This document shows, piece by piece, positions 9,658-19,377 of a stretch of 42,955 nt of DNA. A program made the position numbers and the translations under genes. Within the stretch, counting starts at the first letter, position 1. Every line of letters starts with the position of its first letter. The DNA comes from Stentor coeruleus. Taxonomy: Eukaryota > Ciliophora > Heterotrichea > Heterotrichida > Stentoridae. The notes under the pieces are model-generated. The model did not search any database, was not told where the DNA came from, and was given only the letters and a program-made list of their open reading frames with translations. Location of the stretch: positions 1-42,955 of the forward strand of contig MPUH01000620.1 in NCBI GenBank assembly GCA_001970955.1. Direction: 5' to 3'.

Positions 9658-11130
9658 ATGGAACTTGAAGAGATCAAATTTATGAAAGAAAAGTATGACG
9701 AAATAAAATCAGGCATACAAAAAACACCTACAATTATTCATGAATATGGATCTGATATCAGAGAAAAATATCATATTGGTAATACATTAGAAGGATCAGC
9801 ACGTTCATCTTTAGCTCAGTTTCATTGTTGTGTGCATAGAGATTTGAATATTAAAAGAGCCACTAAATCTTATTATATAGCAGATGCAATATTTACAGAA
9901 AACTACTTAAGTTTTCCTAGTCACTCTTTACTGAATTTTGATTTGATTATGAATGAAATCAAAGCTTTATCTGAACTTAGCCATCCAAATATCTTACGCC
10001 TTTATGATGTTTATTTTGATTCAAGATATATACATCTAGTAACAGATTTCTGTAAAGGTGGGGAGTTATTTGAACTTTTATATGCAGATCAGTTATCTGT
10101 GAATGAGAGCCTAGGGTTAATGATTCAAATCCTTGAAGGTATCAAATATATGCATTCCAAAAGTTACTGCCACAGAGGTCTTTGTATCGAAAACATTATG
10201 TTTTCTGATAACAATAAGAGAAAAATTAAAATAATCAGCTTTAGTGGAGCAATCAAACTTAATGGCCTAATAAAATTCAAATATGGCTCACCAATGTATA
10301 TGGCTCCAGAAGTCTTTCAAGATAATTATAATGAAAAATGTGATGAATGGTCAGCAGGGGTAATATTTTTCACAATGGTCACCGGTCACCAGCCCTTCCA
10401 ATCCACCGATTTCAGAGGTATCCAAAAAAAAGTTATCAATTGCGACTTCATCCGTTCCGAAAAATGGAAGTCCCTACCAAAAGCTATCAAAAAGTTCATA
10501 AAAAAAATCCTTGTAACAAAAAATCGTCCTTCAGCCGATAAAATCCTTGAATTTCCAGTAATAAAAAAATTTCAAAAGGAAAACAATCGAGAAGTAATGA
10601 AAAAACTTATAAGAACAATAAAAAGCATAAAGCCAGACTCAAATTTCTCACACAAAGTCAAGCTTTCTAGCAAACTTAAAATCGCTGTTTACAAAATTCT
10701 AGCACCATTAAATATTCTTCATGACATAAATGGTCTAGAAAGCTTATGGGGAGAATTAGATGTTGATGGCTCTGATACTTTATTAGAAAGTGATATTGCT
10801 AATAATATAGAAAAAGTGCTCAATAAACAGGAATTGTCGCATAGAGCACATCAGATTATAAAGAAATTTGATTTAGATAAAAGGGGTTGCATTATGAAAG
10901 ATGAGTTTATTGGCTTGTTGTGCGATTTTTCTGATAAGAATTTGCTATTGCAAGCTTTTAATGTTTTGGATTATGATTGTAATGGGGTAATAGGACCTGG
11001 AGATTTTGATGATTATTTTAAATGTATTGATTATGAGGGACTTAGCAAGCTTATGTTAGAAGCTACAGGGGCAACAACGTTAGATTACGAGAGCTTTTCG
11101 CTATTGGTGACAAAGTTTGTAGTTAATTAA
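9658..11130 (+). CDS. CDPK-like pseudokinase with EF-hands
   Basis: A 490-residue protein from the ATG at 9658 (MELEEIKF); an ATG at 9607 would add 17 residues. The layout is that of calcium-dependent protein kinases: kinase fold about 35-300, junction, then EF-hand loops at 368-379, 405-416 and 438-449. The fold is clear (HPNILRLYDVYF, GGELFELL, GSPMYMAPEV, DEWSAGVIFF), but catalysis should be lost: the Gly loop keeps one glycine (LEGSARSSLAQ), HRD is HRG (Gly174), the following Lys is Cys176, and DFG is SFS (194-196). The ATP-binding Lys70 is kept. EF loops keep Asp at positions 1 and 3, but two end in Asp and not Glu, so affinity may be altered. It may act as a calcium-responsive scaffold or regulator. 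Confidence 0.85.
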   Translation: MELEEIKFMKEKYDEIKSGIQKTPTIIHEYGSDIREKYHIGNTLEGSARSSLAQFHCCVHRDLNIKRATKSYYIADAIFTENYLSFPSHSLLNFDLIMNEIKALSELSHPNILRLYDVYFDSRYIHLVTDFCKGGELFELLYADQLSVNESLGLMIQILEGIKYMHSKSYCHRGLCIENIMFSDNNKRKIKIISFSGAIKLNGLIKFKYGSPMYMAPEVFQDNYNEKCDEWSAGVIFFTMVTGHQPFQSTDFRGIQKKVINCDFIRSEKWKSLPKAIKKFIKKILVTKNRPSADKILEFPVIKKFQKENNREVMKKLIRTIKSIKPDSNFSHKVKLSSKLKIAVYKILAPLNILHDINGLESLWGELDVDGSDTLLESDIANNIEKVLNKQELSHRAHQIIKKFDLDKRGCIMKDEFIGLLCDFSDKNLLLQAFNVLDYDCNGVIGPGDFDDYFKCIDYEGLSKLMLEATGATTLDYESFSLLVTKFVVN

Positions 11131-11865
11131 CGCGTTGAGGATTTATGATGTAAATTATTAGATATTATGGAGGTTGATTGATATTTTTGAAATTTAGTTG
11201 TGGCATAGAAGGTATGCTTGAGAAATATAATATGCTTTTGCCTATATAGAACTGTTACAGATAATATGAAGATAGATGCAGAATAGAATATTTATGAGGA
11301 AGGCATATATATAGCTTTACTTGAAGAGTTATATTGTTAGTACATCTATTGATTATATGGTTCATATATGAGATTTAAAGGGAATCATAAGGTAGCATCG
11401 ATATTTGGGGTTAAAATTATATATAAAAGTTTGAGACCTTAATTGAAATGCAAGAATTGATACCCAAGTTGGATACTGGATAAAATCAGTGAACTTATCT
11501 AAAGATTTTAAATTGAAATCATATAAGAAGTTATAATTATTTGAATTTTATAGTTGTTCCTGATTCATATTTTAATTATAATAAGCGATAGCCTATTAAA
11601 ATCAATATTATTTTGCTAAACTAGATATGTCCTTTTATACTAGAAGCAGCTCACTTCCTAAAACCCAACTAAAATTTCTAAAGAAAATATTGGAAAAAAT
11701 ATAAGCAATAGCATAAATACAACTCACAAATAAAATTTTTAACAATATCATGGTCTAACCTCAATCAAGCAAGATCGCTACCAAGAGGATCTCTATCAAA
11801 TTAAGACAATAAGATAATATCACATAAGTAAAACTTTGTGTTTATTACAGAAAGCTAATTAATAT
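11131..11865. other. Convergent intergenic region
   Basis: Between the 3' ends of the pseudokinase gene and the coiled-coil gene. The left half is G-rich on the plus strand, in line with the downstream skew. No gene, RNA or repeat is supported. Confidence 0.6.
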
Positions 11866-13110
11866 TTAAGGATTCCGTAGAGCTCCACGAGACCTGGTAT
11901 TTTGCAAATGGGCAACTTTTTCAATCATTTCTTCTACACTTTCAGTATTTAGTATCTGACATAGTTTAGCATAGCTTTCTCCAGAAGTGGATTGCTTTAG
12001 TTTCATATATTCTTCTAGTAACCTTGTAAGCCATTTCCATATCTGATGTGTGGAAGGCTCTCTATTAAAAGACCCTGAAGGGGAACATTGAACTATCATG
12101 TCAGACAATTTGTCTATGAATTTTTTTAATTTATTGTATTTTGCATAGATGTCTTTAACTTTGACGATTTTTTCATAGAAATCAGTGGAGTTTTCGGCAC
12201 TAAGGAGCATTTTAGCTTCTAAATATAAGTTTTTATATAAGATTTCATCAGTTCTGTCTGATAATTGTAAGGGTTTTTTCCTTTCAGGAGATTCAGAAAT
12301 CCCTCTTATTTCGGGAATATCCAGTTTTTTTACATGGAGTTTGCTTGTTTTGGTGCCGAGTTTTTGACTTGACGTGCCTTTGAATTTACTAGTAGAGCTT
12401 TCTAGTTCATTGAGTGTTTGTTGGAGGCTTTTTATGTCTTCTTCTTTGCTTTTTAGCGTTTTTTGCATAGATTCGTTTTTGTTTTCGACTTCTCGGGCGT
12501 TCTTTAAGATTTCTCTTTTTTCGTGTTTGAGCAGTTCAATTGCTTGTTTGATCTCACTATTTTCTTTACTTGCAAACTCATACTTCTTCCTTATATCTTC
12601 AGCCATCCTCTTCAAATCATCTTCAGCTTTCAAAAACAGATCTTTATCAAAAATCAGTTTATTTAGTTCTTTATCTTTTTTTTGAAGCTTATCAATCTGC
12701 GAATCAATCTGTTTTTCTAAATCCTGTATTTTCGCCCTGAGTTGTATATTTTCATTACTCAAGGTCTTTTTATCATTTTTCAATGTTTCGATTTCCGCAT
12801 ATAAAGATTCCTGTATTTGTGTCATTTTGCTAAGATAAATTTGATTGATATTCAGATCATTGGCTACTGGTGTTATTGATTCCTGCTCATATGATACCCA
12901 TTCCGATGACCCATAAACAGGCCGTGAGCGTGGAGAATATGAGCTGTAAGCTTCGTATAAGGACTTTTCTGATGCATAGCCAGATTTTGATAAATCACTT
13001 TGATCCTAAGTTATATTTACATCTTCTATTAATGGGCTTTCAAACTTCCCATGGGCTGCTTTTAATTTGTCTAACCGCTTTTGAAGTCTAGGATTTTCTT
13101 TGTCGGACAT
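11866..13110 (-). CDS. Long coiled-coil protein (two exons)
   Basis: Exon 1 is 13021-13110 (30 codons, start MSDKENPRLQKRLDKLKA); a 15-nt intron at 13006-13020 is removed; exon 2 is 11866-13005, giving 409 residues. Without splicing, an in-frame TAG in the intron would cut off the N-terminus. Residues about 30-90 are Ser/Tyr-rich; about 90-245 form a long coiled coil (EIETLKNDKKTLSNENIQL; KSKEEDIKSLQQTLNELESS); a basic linker and a second helical region follow (LYLEAKMLLSAENSTDFYEK). No enzyme motif is visible. It resembles centrosomal or cytoskeletal coiled-coil proteins in general character only. The C-terminus is basic (RSRGALRNP). Confidence 0.8.
13006..13020 (-). other. 15-nt intron in coiled-coil gene
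   Basis: On the gene strand the intron reads GTAAATATAACTTAG: GT start, AG end, A at position 10. It lies between codons (phase 0) and its last codon would be a TAG stop. Removal joins 30 upstream codons to 379 downstream codons in frame. Confidence 0.9.
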
Positions 13111-13685
13111 TTAATTTATATTTTTAATTTTCTTGATTTTAGAGTTTGATTTGACTGTGAGGATTGATAGTTAGAGAAGATTAAGTTTTATGATAAGAAG
13201 GATATTTGATGTTGGGTGATTTCGGAAGTTAGAGTTTTTAGATGACAGGGTTTTGTATTGGAAGATGGGTTCATGGTTTTTTGAAGGGGATTTTTTCATT
13301 ACGTTTTAAAAGATGCTGGGTGTTAGTATTTGGACATGCAAAGTTTTAGATAGATTTCGGTAAAAATGTAGGTTTGAAATGTTAGGAATGGAGAATGATA
13401 ATTTTTAGTTTTTTTGGTTAATATATAGGCAGGATACAAATTTAATGGTTTTTTTATGCTATGATAACCTCGAGTTTAAACATTAGCCACATTTATTTAG
13501 TAAAAAGTCGTAGATAGTTAAAAATTACAATTGATTTCTATAGTTGATCATTTATTAAAATATTCTCATACAGATTTAATGCTGATTTTCAGAATATTTT
13601 AATTTGATTTACCTAATCAGTTATTAAGCATTAAATATAAAGTTAATGTTTATGCCAAGTACTGAACAATTTTATTATTATTTAT

Positions 13686-13741
13686 ATAAAATATGCATGC
13701 TATACGAAATTACATAAAATATGCATGCTATACAAAATTAT
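13686..13741. repeat. 28-bp tandem duplication with ATGCATGC core
   Basis: Bases 13686-13713 recur at 13714-13741 with two mismatches. Each copy contains the overlapping palindromes ATGCAT and GCATGC. A shorter related piece (AAAATATGCAT) follows at about 13770. No function can be assigned. Confidence 0.7.
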
Positions 13742-14295
13742 ATATTAAATATATTATTCATCGTCTATTTAAAATATGCATTTAATACTATATAGTAATT
13801 GGCAATAAAATATTTTATTCAATAGATTTCTACTTAAATAAATGCTTAAAACCTAAATTCTTATTATCATATAAACTATATAATATGATTCTCTATAAAA
13901 TATCTATTATTTCTTAATTATATACATTAATACAGCTGCATAATCTTCATTAATAATTTTCAACTTCGCTTTCATATTAACAGAATCATATACCCAATCA
14001 TTATTTATTTATCAAACCATTTAAACACCCTTGATTCTTATTTTACCATCTAATTCTCTTTATTCTACACATATTTCTCCCCCTTTACCAAATATAATCT
14101 GCTCACATCACTAATATTTCCTATAATTTCCTAACTCATTCCCTAAACATCACGACTTGGTCTGCATTTTATTATGAATATTTTAATCAATGAGTTTTCT
14201 GAATCGTTTTTAATCTTATAATAAATTCGAATATGCCACTAGTAATAACGCAATGGCTTTTGTAATAAAATATCATCATATATAATATAAAAAAC

Positions 14296-14445
14296 ATGAA
14301 GTTCATCAAAGATGAAAACACAATACAAAAAATGATAAAAAAATATTCTGACAAGGGTAGTTTTATTGAAAAACAAAATATGTCACGAAATAAGTTGACC
14401 AATGTTTTTAGCAACTCTCGGCAATTTAGTACTTTTATTATGTAA
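14296..14445 (+). CDS. Possible small protein or gene fragment (49 codons)
   Basis: An ATG at 14296 opens 49 codons to a TAA at 14443-14445. The product (including KDENTIQKMIKKYSDKGSF) is basic and polar with protein-like composition, unlike the flanking DNA. No intron that would extend it was found, and no family is recognised. It could be a small gene, an eroded fragment or chance. Confidence 0.2.
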   Translation: MKFIKDENTIQKMIKKYSDKGSFIEKQNMSRNKLTNVFSNSRQFSTFIM

Positions 14446-14706
14446 AACTGTTCTGAATATAGTCCAAAGATAGTTTGGTTCTAATATATAATATATGAAC
14501 AGATTACAGCTACAGAAGATTAGTTTTTAAAGATTTGTAAAACTTGTATTCAGCATAAAAAATCATTTAACCCTCAGGCTATTATATCTATTATCCAGCA
14601 ATTCAAACTCATTTAAACTCTCTTAACTCAGCTAAAAAGCCTCTTTCCTTAACCAAAAACTGTTTTCTTACCCAAAAATCAAATTTTTAAACCTTACCCT
14701 TCAATT

Positions 14707-14852
14707 CTCCCTATCCTCAACACATCCTTCCAAAACCTCAAAAAAATTCTCAAACCCTATAAACAACACTCTCGCAATCCTCCCTATCCTCAACAAATCC
14801 TTCCAAAACCTCAAAAAAATTCTCAAACCCTATAAACAACACTCTCGCAATC
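14707..14852. repeat. 73-bp tandem duplication, two copies
   Basis: Bases 14707-14779 recur at 14780-14852 with a single mismatch (CACATCC against CAAATCC). The unit is C-rich and almost free of G. It lies about 325 bases upstream of the RING-finger gene. No N separates the copies, so a real recent duplication is likely. Confidence 0.85.
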
Positions 14853-15176
14853 CTCTAAAGCCCCTGCAATGCGTATTCGCGCTAAAAATTACCTTTTTCC
14901 CCCTCTTCATAAACCCTCTAAAAATCTTCTCACACCTTGATCTTCTTCTTTCATCAACCTCCAATCTCCCAACTTCTTTTCATTCTTATATCAAAACATA
15001 AAAAAATTACTTTCTCCAAATCCAATCACATAATTTCAAAAGCAAAGCTATTACCCTCATCCAACCAAATCTTTAACAGTCTGGCCGTTCTAAAGCCAAA
15101 ACTTAAATCTCAACTTTATTTCGATATAATTTAAATAACCCTTCAAAGGTCTAGTAAAGCAATGGTTGTAATAAAT

Positions 15177-15986
15177 ATGGGAAATAGTTTGTACAGACCA
15201 CACCACTCAAGATTTGGTGCTGCAGCAATACGTGCACGGGTGAATAAAGACCAAGGTATCGGACAGGATAAAAACACTATCACAATGGTGCAAAAAGCCC
15301 TTTTTAGCACAGGCCAAACTGGCTACCTGCTATCTTTCTCCGACTATAAAACTTCGAAAAAGCCTAAAATTATAGAAACTGGGCTTGGCATCCATCATAA
15401 TTCCGCCAAGCTTGTCCTAGATTCTGAAACTGGTCTTTACGGATTATCTTTCACTTGTGATTCTAAAGAAGACTTTCAAATAGTCGTGTATTATTATGCT
15501 AAAGAACTAATCAACACCAAAACAAAATCCCAGTATTTGTCCTTAGACAAAACAAAAAGCCCAAGCCCAGTCTCATTTACAGCTTCAGCCGGTTTGTCTC
15601 AAGAAATCATTACAAGTCCGGTTTTGGATATAAAAAATTTTTCCCAAAAAGAACTGGCTTTTGATGATTGTAAAACTTTTCCTATTATCCTGTTTTTAAA
15701 ATCCAAGTATGAGCTGCTTTTGTCTTATTATAAAATTGAAGGAGATGCTATTGTAAAAATCAGAGAGTCTTATTCAGTTGGTGACAAAAGCTATGAGGTT
15801 TTAGAGCTTTATGGAAGTGAATATGCAGAATGCGCTGTGTGTTTAGCTGAGAGTAAAAGACAGGCACTACTCCCTTGTAGGCATGTTTGTGTCTGTCAGG
15901 ACTGCCTAGACATGATTATGAAACGTGACCGCAAATGTCCAATGTGTAGGACATATATAAGAGGAGGGTATTGCTTGCATCTTTGA
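15177..15986 (+). CDS. RING-finger E3 ubiquitin ligase, MGRN1/LOG2-like, probably N-myristoylated
   Basis: A 269-residue protein. Of two in-frame ATGs, 15162 and 15177, the second gives MGNSLYRPHH, a good N-myristoylation signal (Gly2, small residue Ser4), as in MGRN1/LOG2-type ligases. Residues about 40-200 form a beta-rich region resembling the domain that precedes the RING in that family. The C-terminal RING spans 219-257: C219-x2-C222, LPC234, RH236, C238/C240, C243 and CPMC 254-257, with the LPCRHxCxC spacing of MGRN1. A membrane-tethered ubiquitin ligase acting at the plasma membrane or endosomes is the likely role. If the first ATG is used, the lipid signal is lost. Confidence 0.85.
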   Translation: MGNSLYRPHHSRFGAAAIRARVNKDQGIGQDKNTITMVQKALFSTGQTGYLLSFSDYKTSKKPKIIETGLGIHHNSAKLVLDSETGLYGLSFTCDSKEDFQIVVYYYAKELINTKTKSQYLSLDKTKSPSPVSFTASAGLSQEIITSPVLDIKNFSQKELAFDDCKTFPIILFLKSKYELLLSYYKIEGDAIVKIRESYSVGDKSYEVLELYGSEYAECAVCLAESKRQALLPCRHVCVCQDCLDMIMKRDRKCPMCRTYIRGGYCLHL

Positions 15987-16956
15987 CATTGCCGAAGGCA
16001 GTTTTAATTATATTAACAAATTATATATGAAAAAGTATATAAAATGTTGGAGGTATTGAGAGTTTTTATTGGTGGAAGGATTTTTTGAAGATTAGGAGTG
16101 AGTTTATCATGATTTACTTGTTTTTTTTTAATTATAATGGGCTTTAGGAATGTGATTTGTTTGATGAGTTAGGATTATAAGTTGGGGAGATAAGCTAAAT
16201 TATATTAAGATCGATGAGTTGTATAGTGATTGATAGTGATTTTGTATGGATTTGATAGAAAATATTGGAATTTTGTATGATATCGTATGACTATTAGCAC
16301 TTTTTATCTATGTGCAGTTAACTTTAATTCTTAAATTTTTTCATTAGGCTTCATGATAATGCTTATATATCTAAACCAAATTCTCTACTACAATTTATAA
16401 TTTCCAGCACTTAAAATGCTTTTTTTTATCTTATGTAATTATCAAGTTAATCTCAAGACTTTAGAAATTCAAACCCTCCAAAAATTTTTCTTATAGAGCC
16501 TAGTAAAATTTTCTATATAAAAATGATTTAATTAACCCAAATTTGAAATTTTCACCAAAACATATTTGCCCTAATGGGCTTATTAATGTTGATATTTTCC
16601 CATAAAAACCTGAAATCAATTATAAAATTCCATATAACTGACATTACAAGTGATTTTATTTATAAGAATATATATAAGGCAAGGTTATTAAATGATTTTA
16701 TTTACTAAATAATTCAAAATGTGCATCTATTATAAAAATTAAACTTGATACTAAAGAGTATAATTTTTCAATGTTTTATATATTACATTCTACTATTATT
16801 CAATGAATATATTTTTAAAGTCTCTATCATTTCATTTTTTCTTATATCATTATCCTAATAATATATTTTTTCCAGCTTTTTGACAATTACCAACACCATA
16901 ATTTCAAACAGTCCAAACAATAATTTTAAATCCTCACACATTTCTAATAATAATTA
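15987..16956. other. Intergenic between two plus-strand genes
   Basis: The first 270 bases are G-rich and C-poor (downstream of the RING gene); from about 16310 the DNA turns C-containing and G-poor (upstream of the cyclase). No gene, RNA or repeat is supported. Confidence 0.6.
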
Positions 16957-19377
16957 ATGGAGATCTCGAAACCACCTGATGTATTCAACACAGCAGAAAA
17001 CAATAACAAGTCTGAAAACAAATCCTTGCCATTAGTAGGTAAAGGAACATCATTATTTTCAGCAACCCAAGAATTCAAGCTTCCAGGCATTTCATCCAAA
17101 GCTATCCGTATCCTAGATTCAAACATCCTCTTAGTTTTCATGCTAATCGTAACCTTCTACGCATTATTTTCAGATGATATTCGGGTAAGCCAATTCTCAA
17201 AAGCAGATGACGATGGTTTTTTTGCCCTAAGTTGTTGTGCCTTATCATTTTTTTCAATAGAAATGATAATGTCCTTTATATTCAAGCCAGATTATCGTTG
17301 GTCATTTTATTTTTGGCTAGATTTAATAGCAACTTTATCTATAATCCCAGATATTGACTGGGCATGGAACCCAATTGTCGGTATAGGCTCATCATCAAGT
17401 TCATCAAGTAATGTGAACCAAATTCAAAACGCAGGAAAATCCTCTAGGGCCGGGGCTCGAGCAGCTAGAGTTATTAGAATAGTAAGACTTGTTAGACTTA
17501 TGAGAATTGCAAAACTTTATAAGCATGCTAAGCGTGCCGTGAAGACAGATTCTGTAGAACAAGTTGCTAATGACGATACAGTAAATATTCCTAAAGAAAG
17601 TCGTGTTGGAAGGAAGCTATCTGATATAATTACAAAGAGGGTCATAATTCTTGTTATGGTTGTTCTGATTTTAATCCCTCTGTTTGACCTAGATTTCTAT
17701 AAGACTCAAGCATACAGTTGGGACTATGGCCTTGAAGCTGTTGACGACTATTATGATACATTTCCTTATGAAGACACAGTCAGAGTTTACTATAGAGATT
17801 ATTTTAAAGACTCATCAAGACCACTTGTTTACACTGCATACATTTATCCTGAATTCCCTAATGGAATTGAGTGGTCAAGTGATTCAGTTGATATAAATTC
17901 TCTAAGAGAGATTGAAAAATATTATGCCCACACAAACAACTCTATAGCTGTTTATGATATAAGAATAGACTCAAGACTTGAAGCACAACTAAATGCTTGC
18001 AAGACTATTTTTGTATGTATCGTCCTTGTCGCTGCTGCTATATTTTTTACTAATGATGCTAACAAATTTGCCATCATCCCTATTGAAAAAATGATTAATA
18101 AAGTCAAAGCTATAGCCAGTAACCCACTAAAAATCGCTGAAGAAAAAGTCGTTGACATATATGATGTTATTGAAGAAGAGTCGAAATCCCGTTGGAAAAA
18201 GTTCTGTAAAGGGTGTAAAAAATCATCAAAAGAAGGGCCAACAGAATATGAAACCAAAGTACTAGAAAACACTTTTGTAAAAATTGGTGTATTACTAGCT
18301 TTAGGCTTTGGTGAGGCTGGTGCTTCAATAATATCATCAAATGTAAAAAGTGGTGGTGATGTAGACCCACTGATTAAAGGTAAAAAAATTGCTGCGGTGT
18401 TCGGGTTTTGCGATATAAGGAATTTTACTGATGCAACTGAAGAGCTTCAAGAAGGAGTGATGTTATTTGTTAATGAGCTCGCAAGAATTGTCCATAGTAC
18501 AGTAGATCATTTTTGTGGAGCAGCCAATAAGAATATAGGTGATGCATTTTTGGTTGTATGGAAATTTGATGATGAGGAGGTACAAGAGTTTGCTGACCCT
18601 ATAATATTTAATCAAGATAGTAAACAAGTTGGATATCTCGGGGATTTAGCTTTGATGAGCTTTTTAAAGATTATGGTGAAAATTAATAAAGATCCTATTG
18701 TTTTGAAGTATAGAAGTAATGCTAAGTTGGTCAAAAGAATGCCTGGATATCAGGTTAAGTTTGGATTTGGTTTACATTTAGGATGGGCAATTGAAGGAGC
18801 CATTGGGAGTAATTTTAAAATTGATGCTAGTTATTTATCGCATCATGTGAATATGTCTTCGAACCTGGAAGGGCTTACTAAGAATTATGGTATACCTATT
18901 TTGCTTACTGATAGGGTTTATAATGTACTTTCACAGTTGGGTAAAAGATATTGTCGACATGTAGATACAATTTCATTAAAAGGGGGAAGGGATGTTTATA
19001 AACTATTTACTTCTGATGTGGACTTTTCAGGAATTATGCCAGGAAAATACAAAGACAACAGCAAGGAAAGAACTAAGAATAAACGTAGGGCATTGAAATT
19101 TAGGCTTGACCAAGGAGTTCTCGAAAGCTCTGAGGCTTTTGGTGAATCTAAAGAAATAGCATTGATTAAAAAGCCTTTTACTGATGAGTTTTTTGAAGCC
19201 CATGCTACTGCTATGAAAGAATATTTGGACGGTAATTGGAAAGAAGCACTTGGGTTGTTTAAAAATGTATTAAAGTATAGGGAAAATGATGGCCCTTCAA
19301 ATTCGATTATTGCTTATATGGAAGAAAATAACTTCAATGCACCTCAGGATTGGAAAGGTATCAGACCACTTTATTAG
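16957..19377 (+). CDS. Class III adenylyl cyclase fused to a voltage-sensor-like membrane domain
   Basis: An 806-residue protein. The N-terminal half resembles a voltage-gated channel: S1-S3 at about 48-140, then an S4 helix with positive residues every third position (R168, R171, R174, R177, R180, R183, K186), a fifth segment at about 229-245, about 100 extracellular residues, and a sixth segment at 350-366. No TxGYG filter is seen. After a linker, the cyclase domain (about 476-690) has metal-binding D486 (FCDIRNFT) and D529 (NIGDAF). Lys525 and Asp623 are the adenine-selecting pair, favouring ATP. Asn632 is kept, but the usual transition-state Arg is Asn636 (VNMSSNLE). Ciliates are known to carry channel-like adenylyl cyclases. 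A C-terminal helical tail follows. Catalytic strength is uncertain. Confidence 0.9.
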   Translation: MEISKPPDVFNTAENNNKSENKSLPLVGKGTSLFSATQEFKLPGISSKAIRILDSNILLVFMLIVTFYALFSDDIRVSQFSKADDDGFFALSCCALSFFSIEMIMSFIFKPDYRWSFYFWLDLIATLSIIPDIDWAWNPIVGIGSSSSSSSNVNQIQNAGKSSRAGARAARVIRIVRLVRLMRIAKLYKHAKRAVKTDSVEQVANDDTVNIPKESRVGRKLSDIITKRVIILVMVVLILIPLFDLDFYKTQAYSWDYGLEAVDDYYDTFPYEDTVRVYYRDYFKDSSRPLVYTAYIYPEFPNGIEWSSDSVDINSLREIEKYYAHTNNSIAVYDIRIDSRLEAQLNACKTIFVCIVLVAAAIFFTNDANKFAIIPIEKMINKVKAIASNPLKIAEEKVVDIYDVIEEESKSRWKKFCKGCKKSSKEGPTEYETKVLENTFVKIGVLLALGFGEAGASIISSNVKSGGDVDPLIKGKKIAAVFGFCDIRNFTDATEELQEGVMLFVNELARIVHSTVDHFCGAANKNIGDAFLVVWKFDDEEVQEFADPIIFNQDSKQVGYLGDLALMSFLKIMVKINKDPIVLKYRSNAKLVKRMPGYQVKFGFGLHLGWAIEGAIGSNFKIDASYLSHHVNMSSNLEGLTKNYGIPILLTDRVYNVLSQLGKRYCRHVDTISLKGGRDVYKLFTSDVDFSGIMPGKYKDNSKERTKNKRRALKFRLDQGVLESSEAFGESKEIALIKKPFTDEFFEAHATAMKEYLDGNWKEALGLFKNVLKYRENDGPSNSIIAYMEENNFNAPQDWKGIRPLY

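Larger units (their letters stand above)
13111..15176. other. Long divergent intergenic region with repeats
   Basis: The left 300 bases are strongly G-rich on the plus strand (upstream of the minus-strand coiled-coil gene; 13201-13260 has about 19 G and 2 C). The right 550 bases are strongly C-rich (14701-14760 has 22 C and no G). The middle, 13440-14180, is very AT-rich. It carries a 28-bp and a 73-bp tandem duplication and one possible short reading frame, listed separately. No RNA gene was recognised. Confidence 0.6.

Noticed and set aside
14187-14414. Minus-strand 75-codon open frame
   Set aside because: Hydrophobic Phe/Ile-rich complement of a more protein-like plus-strand stretch; probably a mirror effect.
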